Below are positions 50,950 through 59,587 of a stretch of 64,000 nucleotides of DNA, piece after piece. The notes below the pieces were generated by a model, which made no database searches, had not been told where the DNA came from, and saw nothing but the letters and a program-made list of their open reading frames with translations. The translations under genes and the position numbers were made by a program. Each line of letters starts with the position of its first letter. Within the stretch, counting starts at the first letter, position 1. The DNA is from an uncultured Muribaculaceae bacterium. Lineage in GTDB: Bacteria > Bacteroidota > Bacteroidia > Bacteroidales > Muribaculaceae. The stretch spans positions 1 to 64,000 of the forward strand of contig CANCXM010000014.1 of the NCBI GenBank assembly GCA_947381945.1, given 5' to 3'.

Positions 50950-52047
50950 ATGCAACTATATCCCGCACTTATCACCGACGCTCTCCAGACCGTCCGTTAT
51001 CCCGGCAACGGCAAGACCCTCGTTGAAGCAAATATGGTCGAGGACGACATCCGCATTGACGGCGACAGCGTAAGTTTCTCGCTTATATTCGATAAACCCA
51101 CCGATCCGTTCATCAAGTCAATGACGCGCGCGGCCGAGACGGCTATCCATACTTACATCTCACCGGATGTGAAGGTGACGGTCAACGTCGCCACCCGTCA
51201 GCCTGTCCCCCCGAAGAATGTCCCGGTGCTTCCCGGTGTCAAGAATATCATAGGTGTTTCTTCAGGCAAGGGTGGTGTCGGCAAGTCGACCGTAGCTTCC
51301 AATCTTGCCGTATCGCTTGCAGCCGAAGGCTATAAGGTCGGTCTTCTCGATGCCGACATCTTCGGACCGTCCATGCCCAAAATGTTCGGCATAGAGGACG
51401 AGCAGCTCTACATCCATGAGGTTGACGGCCGTCAGCTCATTCTCCCGATCGAGCGCTATGGCGTGAAGCTCCTTTCGATCGGTTTCGTTGTCGATAAGGA
51501 GAAAGCCGTCCTCTGGCGCGGTTCAATGGCCTCAAACGCTCTCAAACAGCTCATTGTCGATGCCGACTGGGGCGAGCTTGACTACTTTGTCATCGACATG
51601 CCTCCGGGCACGAGCGATATTCATCTAACTCTCGTCCAGACCCTTCCCATCACCGGAGTTGTCGTCGTGACCACCCCGCAGGAGGTTGCTCTCGCCGATG
51701 CCCGTAAGGGTATCGCGATGTTCCAGGAGGACAAGGTCAATGTCCCCATCCTCGGCCTCGTTGAAAACATGGCCTACTTCACTCCGGCCGAACATCCCGA
51801 CGAACGCTACTATATCTTTGGAAAAGAGGGTGGTGTGCGTCTTGCCGAAAAACTTGGTGTGCGACTTCTCGCCCAGATACCCCTCGTCGGTTCAATCGCC
51901 GACGGTGGCGATGCCGGAACTCCGGTAGCCCTGACCAACACAGTGACCGGTCATGCCTTTGCCCATCTCGCCCATGAAGTGATTGATGCTGTGGCAGAGC
52001 GCAACCGCGAACTCCCTCCGACTCACAAAGTCGAACTGAAGCACTGA
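50950..52047 (+). CDS. Mrp/NBP35-type Fe-S cluster carrier ATPase
   Basis: 365 residues. N-terminal DUF59/FeS-assembly-P domain (about 1-80, LITDALQTVRYPGNGKTLVE, ISPDVKVTVNVATRQ), then deviant Walker A GVSSGKGGVGKSTVASN near 100-116, DADIFGPSMPKMFG near 138, and IDMPPGTSDIHLTLVQ near 216. The CxxC usually found near residue 250 of ApbC-type proteins is not obvious. Family known to carry or transfer Fe-S clusters. Confidence 0.93.
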   Translation: MQLYPALITDALQTVRYPGNGKTLVEANMVEDDIRIDGDSVSFSLIFDKPTDPFIKSMTRAAETAIHTYISPDVKVTVNVATRQPVPPKNVPVLPGVKNIIGVSSGKGGVGKSTVASNLAVSLAAEGYKVGLLDADIFGPSMPKMFGIEDEQLYIHEVDGRQLILPIERYGVKLLSIGFVVDKEKAVLWRGSMASNALKQLIVDADWGELDYFVIDMPPGTSDIHLTLVQTLPITGVVVVTTPQEVALADARKGIAMFQEDKVNVPILGLVENMAYFTPAEHPDERYYIFGKEGGVRLAEKLGVRLLAQIPLVGSIADGGDAGTPVALTNTVTGHAFAHLAHEVIDAVAERNRELPPTHKVELKH

Positions 52048-52077
52048 TCATAACGAGTACACTCATATCCATAATGG

Positions 52078-52250
52078 GAGCTGTATCAGAATTCAAGATA
52101 CAGAAGTAAAAAAGTGCATAAGAAACAAAAGATATATATTTTTTCTGTAAGATTGAGAGTTACCTTCATATCCTTTATTATAAAATTCTTTTGTCTCTTA
52201 TGCTATTTTGTGCTTTTGTATCTCTTGTGTCGATTTGATACAGTTCCATA
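52078..52250. repeat. long imperfect inverted repeat of ACAAAAG words
   Basis: Left arm GCTGTATCAGAATTC, AAGATACAGAAG, GTGCATAAGAAACAAAAG pairs with the right arm TCTTTTGTCTCTTATGC, CTTTTGTATCTCTTGTG, TTTGATACAG. Mismatched but clearly related; follows the mrp gene and precedes the endonuclease gene. Confidence 0.75.
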
Positions 52251-52292
52251 ACGACTACATCTTCATCTCACCACCCACTCAACTATTATTGC

Positions 52293-53981
52293 ATGAGAGT
52301 TTCACTACGCTTCTTTTCTTTTGCGGCGACAGTGGCCATGACCGTCCCCGCTATGCTGGCGGAGGTCCCTGCGGGCTACTATTCGCGTCTTGAAGGCAAA
52401 TCGGGTGCGGCGCTTAAGACTGCCGTCTTCGAGGTCATCAATCCCCACACGCAGGTGTCGAGCTACAGTAATCTGCCCCGCTACTTCGAGCAGACCGACG
52501 TTTATCCCTCCTCGCGCCAGTGGTGGGACATGTATTCCAACGTTCAGCGTTTCGCCCCGTCATTCAGCGGCCTTAACCGTGAACATGCTTTCCCGAAAAG
52601 CTGGTGGAAGCTCAACGGCAGTGTCGAATACACCCCGGCTTACGTCGACCTTAACCATCTCTATCCCTCCGACGGTCCGGCTAACCAGGCCAAAAGCAAC
52701 TATCCCCTTGGCATGACCGCTGCCAATCCGAAGTTTGACAACGGTGTCAGCAAGATAGGTTATCCAGTGTCGGGTCAAGGCGGCGGTGCGCAGTATGTCT
52801 ATGAGCCTGCCGATGAATATAAGGGTGACTTCGCGCGTACATATTTCTATATGGTCACCTGCTACCAGAACCTTACATGGAACAGCACATGGATGCTTCA
52901 GCAGAACGACTATCCGACCCTGAATTCCTGGGCTGTCAACCTGCTCCTGCAATGGCACCGCGATGACCCCGTGAGCCAGAAGGAAGTTGACCGCAACGAG
53001 GTGGTCTACGGTTATCAGAACAACCGCAACCCCTTCATCGATTTTCCCGATCTTGCCGAGTATATCTGGGGCAACAAGGTAGGGGAGAGCTTCTCCCCCG
53101 GAACAGTGAATCCTCCTGCCGGTGACCCTATACTGATTAATCCCGTCAACAATACCTCGCTCGATTTCGGTGAGGTAGCCGTCGGCAACAAGATTACTTC
53201 CCTTCTCTATCTCAAGGGTGAGAATATCTCCGGAACGGCTTCCATCCGCATCAGTGGCACTGACCGCAATATGTTCACTCTTGATCCTGCGGCCTCTTCG
53301 CCGACTCTCACCACAACAGTTTCAGGTGCTCTCATTAATTCGAGAAACGGCTATCAGCTTCAGGTGACATATAAACCCACATCGCTCGGCGAGCATAAGG
53401 CCAAGATTACAATCTATGACGCTAACCTCGTGGGCACCACTACAGTCAATCTTATCGGTGAGGCGCTTGAAGTGCCGACTCTCAGCCGCCTGACTGCCTA
53501 CGATGCTTCCGACATCACCGCGTCGTCCTACAAGGCCACATGGTCCGAGGCTCCCGAGGTTGTTGACTACTATCTCTTCACCCGTCAGCGTTTTGTCGGT
53601 GGCAATATGGTCGAGGAGACCATCGAGTGTGACGAAAATTATGTCGTCATTGATGACTTCGATGCGAGCGAGAATGAGAACTATTTCGTTCAGAGCAGCC
53701 GCCTCGGCTATCTCTCCGAACCGTCCAATGTCATCTCCATCAGCCATTCAGGCATAAGCGGAATCAATGAGGATGCACCTCTCACAGCCGAATGTTATCC
53801 CGGCACCATCCGTTTCCGCTGCGGTGCTACCCAGACTGATGGCCGCATCTTCGATACAACCGGCCGACTCGTGATGCTCCTTCCCGAAATCACCGACGGT
53901 CTTGAAATCACCCTCCCCTACGGTATCTATATGATTGTGACCGCCGAACACCGCACACCGGTCAAACTTATCGCAAGATAA
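52293..53981 (+). CDS. secreted endonuclease I with C-terminal sorting-type domain
   Basis: 562 residues, signal peptide about 1-23 (RFFSFAATVAMTVPAMLAE). Endonuclease I/EndA fold (PF04231): LNREHAFPKSWW near 92-103 (catalytic His), DLNHLYPSDGPANQAKSNYP near 114-133, and NRNPFIDFPDLAEYIWG near 247. Residues ~280-385 form a beta-rich domain (LDFGEVAVGNKITSLLYLKG), ~390-480 another, and the last ~60 residues (RIFDTTGRLVMLLPEITDGL, YGIYMIVTAEHRTPVKLI) resemble a type IX-style C-terminal domain. Secreted DNase, for nutrient scavenging or biofilm/NET degradation; role inferred. Confidence 0.9.
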   Translation: MRVSLRFFSFAATVAMTVPAMLAEVPAGYYSRLEGKSGAALKTAVFEVINPHTQVSSYSNLPRYFEQTDVYPSSRQWWDMYSNVQRFAPSFSGLNREHAFPKSWWKLNGSVEYTPAYVDLNHLYPSDGPANQAKSNYPLGMTAANPKFDNGVSKIGYPVSGQGGGAQYVYEPADEYKGDFARTYFYMVTCYQNLTWNSTWMLQQNDYPTLNSWAVNLLLQWHRDDPVSQKEVDRNEVVYGYQNNRNPFIDFPDLAEYIWGNKVGESFSPGTVNPPAGDPILINPVNNTSLDFGEVAVGNKITSLLYLKGENISGTASIRISGTDRNMFTLDPAASSPTLTTTVSGALINSRNGYQLQVTYKPTSLGEHKAKITIYDANLVGTTTVNLIGEALEVPTLSRLTAYDASDITASSYKATWSEAPEVVDYYLFTRQRFVGGNMVEETIECDENYVVIDDFDASENENYFVQSSRLGYLSEPSNVISISHSGISGINEDAPLTAECYPGTIRFRCGATQTDGRIFDTTGRLVMLLPEITDGLEITLPYGIYMIVTAEHRTPVKLIAR

Positions 53982-53994
53982 GTGCTTGAAATAT

Positions 53995-54109
53995 AGATAC
54001 ATAAGAACATAAGCCCAAAAGAAACAGAAGTTTATAATTCAGCAGGTCAATCGCGACCAAACTCAATTATAAACTTCTGTTTCTTTTGGGCTTATGTTCT
54101 TATGTATCT
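53995..54109. terminator. perfect 45-bp hairpin between convergent genes
   Basis: Left arm 53995-54039 (AGATACATAAGAACATAAGC, CCAAAAGAAACAGAAG ...) and right arm 54065-54109 are exact complements around a 25-nt loop. It is used as the shared 3' end of the endonuclease gene and panB, and belongs to the ACATAAG-word hairpin family. Confidence 0.95.
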
Positions 54110-54115
54110 GAGTAT

Positions 54116-54937
54116 TTAATACTGCTCTTTCTCGTTGGGGAAGTCGGAGCTTTTGACATCCTTGATGTAGTTACCGACGGCATCCTCGATGATGGTGCCG
54201 AGGTCGGCATAGCGGCGGAGGAAACGCGGCGAGAAGCCTTTGTTGACACCGAGCATGTCTTGCATGACGAGCACCTGTCCGTCGCAACCGTTGCCGGCTC
54301 CGATACCGATGGTCGGGATTGAGAGGCTTTCGGAAACCTTTGTAGCGAGTTCGGCAGGGATTTTTTCAAGCACTATGGCGAAACAACCGGCTTTTTCGAG
54401 CAACTTTGCATCCTCAAGGAGCTTTGCAGCTTCAGCATCTTCGCGGGCACGGACATTGTAGGTGCCGAACTTGTTGATGCTCTGCGGTGTGAGGCCAAGA
54501 TGTCCCATCACCGGAATTCCTGCAGAGATTATGCGCTCTATCGACTCGATGATTTCTGCGCCACCTTCCATCTTGACAGCCTCGGCGTTGCTTTCCTTCA
54601 TGATACGGATAGCCGATGCGAGGGCTTCCTTGGAGTTGCCCTGATAGGTTCCGAAGGGCATGTCGCAGACCACGAGGGCACGTTTCACACCGCGTGTGAC
54701 ACACTGTGCATGGTAGATCATTTGGTCGAGAGTCATCGGGAGGGTGGTGGCGTGTCCGGCCATAACGTTTGCAGCTGAGTCACCGACAAGTATGGCATCC
54801 ATTCCGGCCTCGTCGATGAGTTTGGCCATCGAATAGTCGTAGGCGGTGAGCATGGCGATTTTCTCGCCCTTTGTTTTCATCTCCATCAGGCGGCGGGTGG
54901 TCACCTTACGGGGGTCCTCAACGGTATAAGTTGACAT
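54116..54937 (-). CDS. panB: 3-methyl-2-oxobutanoate hydroxymethyltransferase
   Basis: 273 residues. First step of pantothenate synthesis: methylenetetrahydrofolate plus alpha-ketoisovalerate gives ketopantoate. Signatures [24 protein letters not shown] N-terminus ([20 protein letters not shown]), [22 protein letters not shown] near 34-55, CDMPFGTY near 92, [10 protein letters not shown] near 117-126, [15 protein letters not shown] near 140, and [26 protein letters not shown] [20 protein letters not shown] near 213. Promoter at 55012-55042. panC/panD not seen. Confidence 0.95.
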   Translation of the reverse strand: MSTYTVEDPRKVTTRRLMEMKTKGEKIAMLTAYDYSMAKLIDEAGMDAILVGDSAANVMAGHATTLPMTLDQMIYHAQCVTRGVKRALVVCDMPFGTYQGNSKEALASAIRIMKESNAEAVKMEGGAEIIESIERIISAGIPVMGHLGLTPQSINKFGTYNVRAREDAEAAKLLEDAKLLEKAGCFAIVLEKIPAELATKVSESLSIPTIGIGAGNGCDGQVLVMQDMLGVNKGFSPRFLRRYADLGTIIEDAVGNYIKDVKSSDFPNEKEQY

Positions 54938-55011
54938 ATTTTTCTTGTTAAAGTATTAAATATTAAGTCCTGAGGATAAAAAACCTCAGCCAACCCCTCG
55001 GATTGGCCGGA

Positions 55012-55042
55012 CAAAGGTATTAAGTTTATTTCACCCGACAAT
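55012..55042 (-). promoter_or_regulatory. promoter of panB
   Basis: Minus strand TTG (55042-55040), 20 nt, TACCTTTG (55019-55012), about 75 nt before the ATG. Confidence 0.6.
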
Positions 55043-55094
55043 GACTTTTCAAGGAATTTGACCGGAAGGGGGTAAGGATTTGGTTTGTGGAGAA

Positions 55095-55250
55095 CACCGA
55101 TTTACGGAGTTGAAAACATGATGTCAGGAAGTAAATCGATGTCCTGCCGGACATCTATCATTTATATCATGTCACTCCCTGCACATCTACGCTGCGCTCC
55201 GATGTACAGGGTTACGAAGAAATCGGTGTCCTGGCGGACACCTGAGCTTC
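55095..55250 (-). repeat. single-copy relative of the 52-bp-repeat element
   Basis: On the minus strand GGTGTCCGCCAGGACACCGA, TTTCTTCGTAACCC, TGTACATCGGAGCGCAGCGT, AGATGTGCAGGG, a spacer, then GATGTCCGGCAGGACATCGA. The modules and order match 7194-7310, but the first module is present once rather than five times. The ORF across it is not credible. Confidence 0.8.
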
Positions 55251-55324
55251 CATGCCAAATAGAAAACATATATGACCAAAAAGAAGAAATGTATGTCATC
55301 CTTATATGTATGTCACCATTACAA

Positions 55325-55408
55325 GTTATATAGAGTAGTATATGTTACATGTTATATAGGGTAGTATATGTTACATGACAAGTTATATAGAGTAGTATAT
55401 GCTATATG
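55325..55408. repeat. 26-bp AT-rich direct repeats
   Basis: GTTATATAGAGTAGTATATG then TTACAT at 55325-55350, a near-identical copy at 55351-55376, and a third from 55382 after a 5-bp insertion. No gene in the surrounding AT-rich stretch. Confidence 0.85.
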
Positions 55409-55474
55409 GGGACAGTATATGGAGAGAGCATATTCATTCTTTGTCAGGATTTTCTGCCATGAAGAGAAAATAGG

Positions 55475-55506
55475 TTTGGTTGCGATTGGTTTATTTGTTA
55501 TTTTTG
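55475..55506 (+). promoter_or_regulatory. promoter of the HIT-protein gene
   Basis: TTTG at 55475-55478, 20 nt, TATTTTTG at 55499-55506. Confidence 0.68.
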
Positions 55507-55597
55507 CGAATGTTAAATCAAATTGATGCATGATGCTCGGATGTTGAGTCATCGTATCAGTGACAATCTATTAACCAAGAAAATACTTGTAGAAAAA

Positions 55598-56029
55598 ATG
55601 AAAAGTGATCCCAAAGACTGTCTCTATTGCACCAACAATGAGACTCTTCACAATCTGATGATTGAAATTGCGAAGCTTGATGTTTCGCGTGTGTTCCTCT
55701 TCAAGGAGCAGACCTACAAAGGGCGTTGCCTTGTTGCCTACAACGGTCATGTCAATGACCTCTTCGAACTCAGCGATGAGGAGCGCAATGCCTTCATGAA
55801 GGACGTGACCCGCGTGACCCGCGCAATGGATGCGGTGTTCCACCCCGAAAAGATCAACTACGGTGCTTACAGCGACAAGCTCTCGCATCTCCATTTCCAT
55901 CTCGCACCGAAATATGTCGACGGACCCGACTACGGCGGCACTTTCCGCATGAACCCGGGTGAAGTCTACCTGAGCGACGCCGAGTATGCCGACATGGTTG
56001 AAAAAATGAAGGCCGCCCTCGGGGAATAA
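55598..56029 (+). CDS. HIT-family hydrolase
   Basis: 143 residues from the ATG preceding DPKDCLYCTNN; in-frame starts from 55523 would add a polar stretch not typical of the family. Zinc-type CLYC near 8-11 and the histidine triad SHLHFHLAPKYV near 100-111 (HxHxH). HIT proteins hydrolyse nucleoside phosphoramidates or dinucleotides. Promoter at 55475. Confidence 0.88.
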   Translation: MKSDPKDCLYCTNNETLHNLMIEIAKLDVSRVFLFKEQTYKGRCLVAYNGHVNDLFELSDEERNAFMKDVTRVTRAMDAVFHPEKINYGAYSDKLSHLHFHLAPKYVDGPDYGGTFRMNPGEVYLSDAEYADMVEKMKAALGE

Positions 56030-56116
56030 AGCTCCCTGCGGAGCCTCGGCGGAAAAACCGTCGGACCGGCTTTTATTTTTAGACAAACTCACAGAGAAAA
56101 TTCAAAAAATTCTCTG

Positions 56117-56124
56117 TATATTTG
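56117..56124 (+). promoter_or_regulatory. -7 element of the Na/Pi symporter promoter
   Basis: TATATTTG; the ATG at 56200 lies 75 nt downstream. The in-frame ATG at 56122 falls in this box and is therefore rejected. Confidence 0.6.
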
Positions 56125-56199
56125 CATCGGAGAAAAACGGGGCTATCTGCTGATAAACTCCCCGCCTTTCTCCGAATTTTCACGTTTATACATATCAAG

Positions 56200-58020
56200 A
56201 TGACTTACAGCTTCCTTGACCTACTTTGTCTACTGGGCTCAGTAGCTATGTTCCTTTACGGAATGAAAGTAATGAGTGAGGGCCTACAGAAGGCTGCCGG
56301 CGACCGTCTGCGCAACATTCTCTCGGCCATGACCCGCAACCGCTTCACCGGTATGCTCACCGGTATAGTCATCACGGCGCTCATCCAGAGTTCATCGGCT
56401 TCCACCGTGATGGTGGTCAGCTTCGTCAACGCGGGTCTTATGACACTCGCGCAGTCAATGGCAGTCATCTTCGGAGCGAATGTCGGCACAACATTCACGG
56501 CATGGATTATCGCGCTTTTTGGCTTCAAGGTCGACACTTCGGCATTCATCCTTCCGGTCATAGCCTGCGCCGTCCCGCTTCTCTTCGCAAGTTCGAGCCG
56601 AAAGAAGTCGATAGGTGAGTTCCTCATAGGCTTCGCGCTCATGTTCATGGGCCTTGACCTTATCAGTGACTATGTGCCTGACCTCCAGAGCAATCCCGAG
56701 ATGTTTGCTTTCCTTGAGCGCTATGCTTCTATGGGCTTTGTGTCGGTGCTTCTTTTCGTCCTTGTCGGTGTCGTCCTCACGGCCATCATTCAGTCATCGG
56801 CAGCCACGTTTGCCATCGTGCTTATAATGTGTACGAAAGGATGGATTTCGTTTGACCTCGCCTGTGCGGTCGTGCTCGGCAGCAATATCGGTACCACCGT
56901 CACTCCGCTTCTGGCATCAATGAGCGGTAATGTCGCGGCAAAGCGAACCGCTATGGGCCATCTTCTTTTCAATCTCTTCGGCATTATCTGGACCCTTGCG
57001 GTCTTCTATCCTTTTGTCCGTCTGAACGTCAACATCACCGAGTGGCTCGGTCAGGGCAATCCAAACAGCATCTTCGGTTATGTCAATGAGCTTGAGGCAT
57101 CCGACCCGCAGCTCTACAACAGTATTTTCGACAACAGTCTTCCCGCCGGTCATCCGGTGTTGATGAAGATAGCACAGATGCAGTTCAGCGTGTCGTTCGG
57201 TCTTTCGATGTTCCACACGGTCTTCAATCTCATCAACGTTGTCCTCATGATAGGGCTGACAGGCTTCTATGTGAAGGTCGTTGAGAAACTTGTTCCCGCC
57301 AAGCACACCGGCGACGAGGAATTCCAGCTCAAATTTATCTCCGGCGGTCTCATGAGCGCATCCGAACTCAACATCGCACAGGCCGAGAAGGAAATTGTGG
57401 TCTACGCCGAGAGGGTTCAGCGAATGATAGCAATGGCTCAGAATATAGTACATACAAAGCCCGGCGACGACTTCACCAAGCAATTCTCGCGTCTTGAGAA
57501 ATATGAGGAGATTTCCGACCGCATGGAAATCGAGATTGCCAACTATCTCAACCGCTGTTCGGAAGGTCGTCTGTCGAACGAAGGTAAGCACCGCATCGCT
57601 GCAATGCTCCGCATTGTCAGCGAAATCGAGAGCATTGCCGACTGCTGCTACGGTGTGGCTAAAATCCTTATCCGCAAGCAGGAGAGCCATGTCGACTTCA
57701 ACGACGAGATTTCCGACAATATCGATTCCATGTTCATTGCCGTTGAGGCTGCGATGACCAATATGCTCCTTCTTCTCCGCAACTTCGAGACAGTCGATCA
57801 GGCTGAGATAATCACATCCTACAATCAGGAACGCGAAATCAACAACAAACGCAACCAGCTCCGCGTGGCCAACGTTGAGAACATCAACGAGCACCACTAC
57901 GAGTATCAGGCCGGTATCTACTACATGGACATCATCGGTTCGCTCGAAAAGGTGGGCGACTACATCATCAATGTTGTCGATGAGGTCAAGGAGCAGTATC
58001 GCCAGAAAGCTGTAGGATGA
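56200..58020 (+). CDS. Na+/phosphate cotransporter with PhoU-like tail
   Basis: 606 residues. Two Na/Pi repeats are visible: ALIQSSSASTVMVVSFVNAG then MTLAQSMAVIFGANVGTTFT near 57-100, and AIIQSSAATFAIVLIMCTKG ... VVLGSNIGTTVTPLLASMSG near 195-250; the QSSSA motif is in both halves. Eight or nine hydrophobic helices to about 380, then a cytoplasmic helical PhoU-like domain (about 395-600: RVQRMIAMAQNIVHTKPGDD, YEEISDRMEIEIANYLNRCS). Imports phosphate with sodium. Confidence 0.92.
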   Translation: MTYSFLDLLCLLGSVAMFLYGMKVMSEGLQKAAGDRLRNILSAMTRNRFTGMLTGIVITALIQSSSASTVMVVSFVNAGLMTLAQSMAVIFGANVGTTFTAWIIALFGFKVDTSAFILPVIACAVPLLFASSSRKKSIGEFLIGFALMFMGLDLISDYVPDLQSNPEMFAFLERYASMGFVSVLLFVLVGVVLTAIIQSSAATFAIVLIMCTKGWISFDLACAVVLGSNIGTTVTPLLASMSGNVAAKRTAMGHLLFNLFGIIWTLAVFYPFVRLNVNITEWLGQGNPNSIFGYVNELEASDPQLYNSIFDNSLPAGHPVLMKIAQMQFSVSFGLSMFHTVFNLINVVLMIGLTGFYVKVVEKLVPAKHTGDEEFQLKFISGGLMSASELNIAQAEKEIVVYAERVQRMIAMAQNIVHTKPGDDFTKQFSRLEKYEEISDRMEIEIANYLNRCSEGRLSNEGKHRIAAMLRIVSEIESIADCCYGVAKILIRKQESHVDFNDEISDNIDSMFIAVEAAMTNMLLLLRNFETVDQAEIITSYNQEREINNKRNQLRVANVENINEHHYEYQAGIYYMDIIGSLEKVGDYIINVVDEVKEQYRQKAVG

Positions 58021-58186
58021 GGAGTTTTGAGTTGATAGTTTTTGAGTTTTTAGTTGCTAGTTTTCAGCTTATTAACTCATAACGACAATCCGTAACTGCC
58101 AACTTTCCATCTGCAACTCCTAACTCACAACTGATAACTCCAAACCCACAACTCATAACTCCCAACTCCCAACTCAAAACTGAAAC
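58021..58186. repeat. paired GT-rich and CA-rich word repeats
   Basis: 58021-58067 reads GAGTTTTGAGTTGATAGTTT-type words, then 58076-58186 reads AACTCACAACTGATAACTCC, AACTCATAACTCCCAACTCC, CAACTCAAAACTGAAAC, touching the DUF389 ATG. The two halves are oppositely oriented and could form a hairpin. This is the one block in the window whose sense strand is partly GT-rich. Confidence 0.8.
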
Positions 58187-59587
58187 ATGGCTTCCCTGAA
58201 GACCTATCTGGTACAATACTTTTCAATGACCGACGACCTGCTGCCGCAGGCTGAAGCGGAAGCTGCCATACGCGAGGGGGTGTCGTTCAAGGGCACGAAT
58301 CTGTTGATTCTCGTGCTTGCGATTTTCATTGCATCGCTCGGACTGAATACCAATTCGACAGCTGTCATCATCGGTGCGATGCTCATATCGCCGCTGATGG
58401 GTCCGATCATCGGCATCGGTCTCGGTGTGGGTGTGCAGGATTTTGAACTGTTGAAACGCTGTCTGCGCAACCTGCTTATGGCTGCGGGATTCAGTATGCT
58501 CACCTCCACTATCTACTTTCTCATTTCTCCGGTGAGCGAAGGCCACAGTGAGTTGCTTGCGCGCACGTCGCCTACCATCTACGACGTTCTCATCGGTTTC
58601 TTCGGCGGCGGTGCCGGAATCGTGGCCATCGGCTCAAAGTCCAAGGGCAATGTGATTCCCGGTGTGGCAATCGCCACAGCCCTCATGCCTCCGCTCTGCA
58701 CGGCGGGCTACGGTCTCGCAACCCTCCAGATGAACTATTTCCTCGGTGCGACCTATCTTTTCATCATCAACTCCATCTTCATCGCGCTCTCGACCTTCAT
58801 CGGCGTCAAGTTCATGCACTACAAGCCTGACGTGTCCGTGTCGGTCAACCCCGAGCGTGCGCGCCGTGTCCGCCGTATTGTCTACACTGTCTCCATCCTC
58901 ACCCTCCTACCCTCCCTCTATCTCACCTACAACATGCTGCGCCAGTCACGATTCTCGGCCAACGCCGACCGTTTCATCTCCCAGCAGTTCAATTTCCCCT
59001 CCACCCAGGTGCTGAACCGCAGCGCGGTCATCGAACACGGCGAGAAGATAATAACCGTGACACTCATAGGCAAGGTCCTCCCCGCCGATTCGCTGCAACT
59101 TGCCATGTCGGCCCAATTAGACCACTACGGACTTCAAGGCGCGAAACTCAACATTATTCAAGGTGATTCGCCCGACCTTTCCGAGCTGAAAAACGGTCTG
59201 CCGACCATGAACGACATCTATGAGCTTGCCCGCACGTCAATATCAGCCCAGCAGGTGACAATCGACTCGCTCAAGAGCATGATAGCAATCGCGCAAATCA
59301 ACGATACCATTTCCGGGCGCATTGCTCCCGAGCTCAAGGTCCTCTTCCCGCAGGTCGAGGAGATAGCCGTCAGCCGTGCGATTTTCGGCAATATCAATAC
59401 CCAGGTCCTTGACACGGTCAACACAGTCCTTGTCAAATACGCTTCGCCGCTTCCGCGCGCCAAAGAGGAGGAATTCATCCGCTTCCTTGAAGCCCGTCTG
59501 CAGAAGAAACCCTTGCAGCTTATCAACGTCGGTAATCAGGTCAAATTCAGTAAGAACACAATATCTACCCAAGAAAGCAAGAAATGA
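58187..59587 (+). CDS. DUF389 membrane protein
   Basis: 466 residues. N-terminal membrane part with NTNSTAVIIGAMLISPLMGP near 54-73, GFFGGGAGIVAIGSKSKGNV near 137-156, IPGVAIATALMPPLCTAGYG near 157-176: the conserved DUF389 (TIGR00341-like) signature. About six helices to residue ~250, then an extramembrane, beta/alpha tail (HGEKIITVTLIGKVLPADSL ... LFPQVEEIAVSRAIFGN). Function unknown. The stop overlaps the glycosyltransferase start by 4 bp, so the two are translationally coupled. Confidence 0.88.
   Translation: MASLKTYLVQYFSMTDDLLPQAEAEAAIREGVSFKGTNLLILVLAIFIASLGLNTNSTAVIIGAMLISPLMGPIIGIGLGVGVQDFELLKRCLRNLLMAAGFSMLTSTIYFLISPVSEGHSELLARTSPTIYDVLIGFFGGGAGIVAIGSKSKGNVIPGVAIATALMPPLCTAGYGLATLQMNYFLGATYLFIINSIFIALSTFIGVKFMHYKPDVSVSVNPERARRVRRIVYTVSILTLLPSLYLTYNMLRQSRFSANADRFISQQFNFPSTQVLNRSAVIEHGEKIITVTLIGKVLPADSLQLAMSAQLDHYGLQGAKLNIIQGDSPDLSELKNGLPTMNDIYELARTSISAQQVTIDSLKSMIAIAQINDTISGRIAPELKVLFPQVEEIAVSRAIFGNINTQVLDTVNTVLVKYASPLPRAKEEEFIRFLEARLQKKPLQLINVGNQVKFSKNTISTQESKK

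Noticed and set aside
55085..55333. ORF across the dispersed repeat element
   Set aside because: Lies on the repeat modules, no family features and no promoter aligned to its start.
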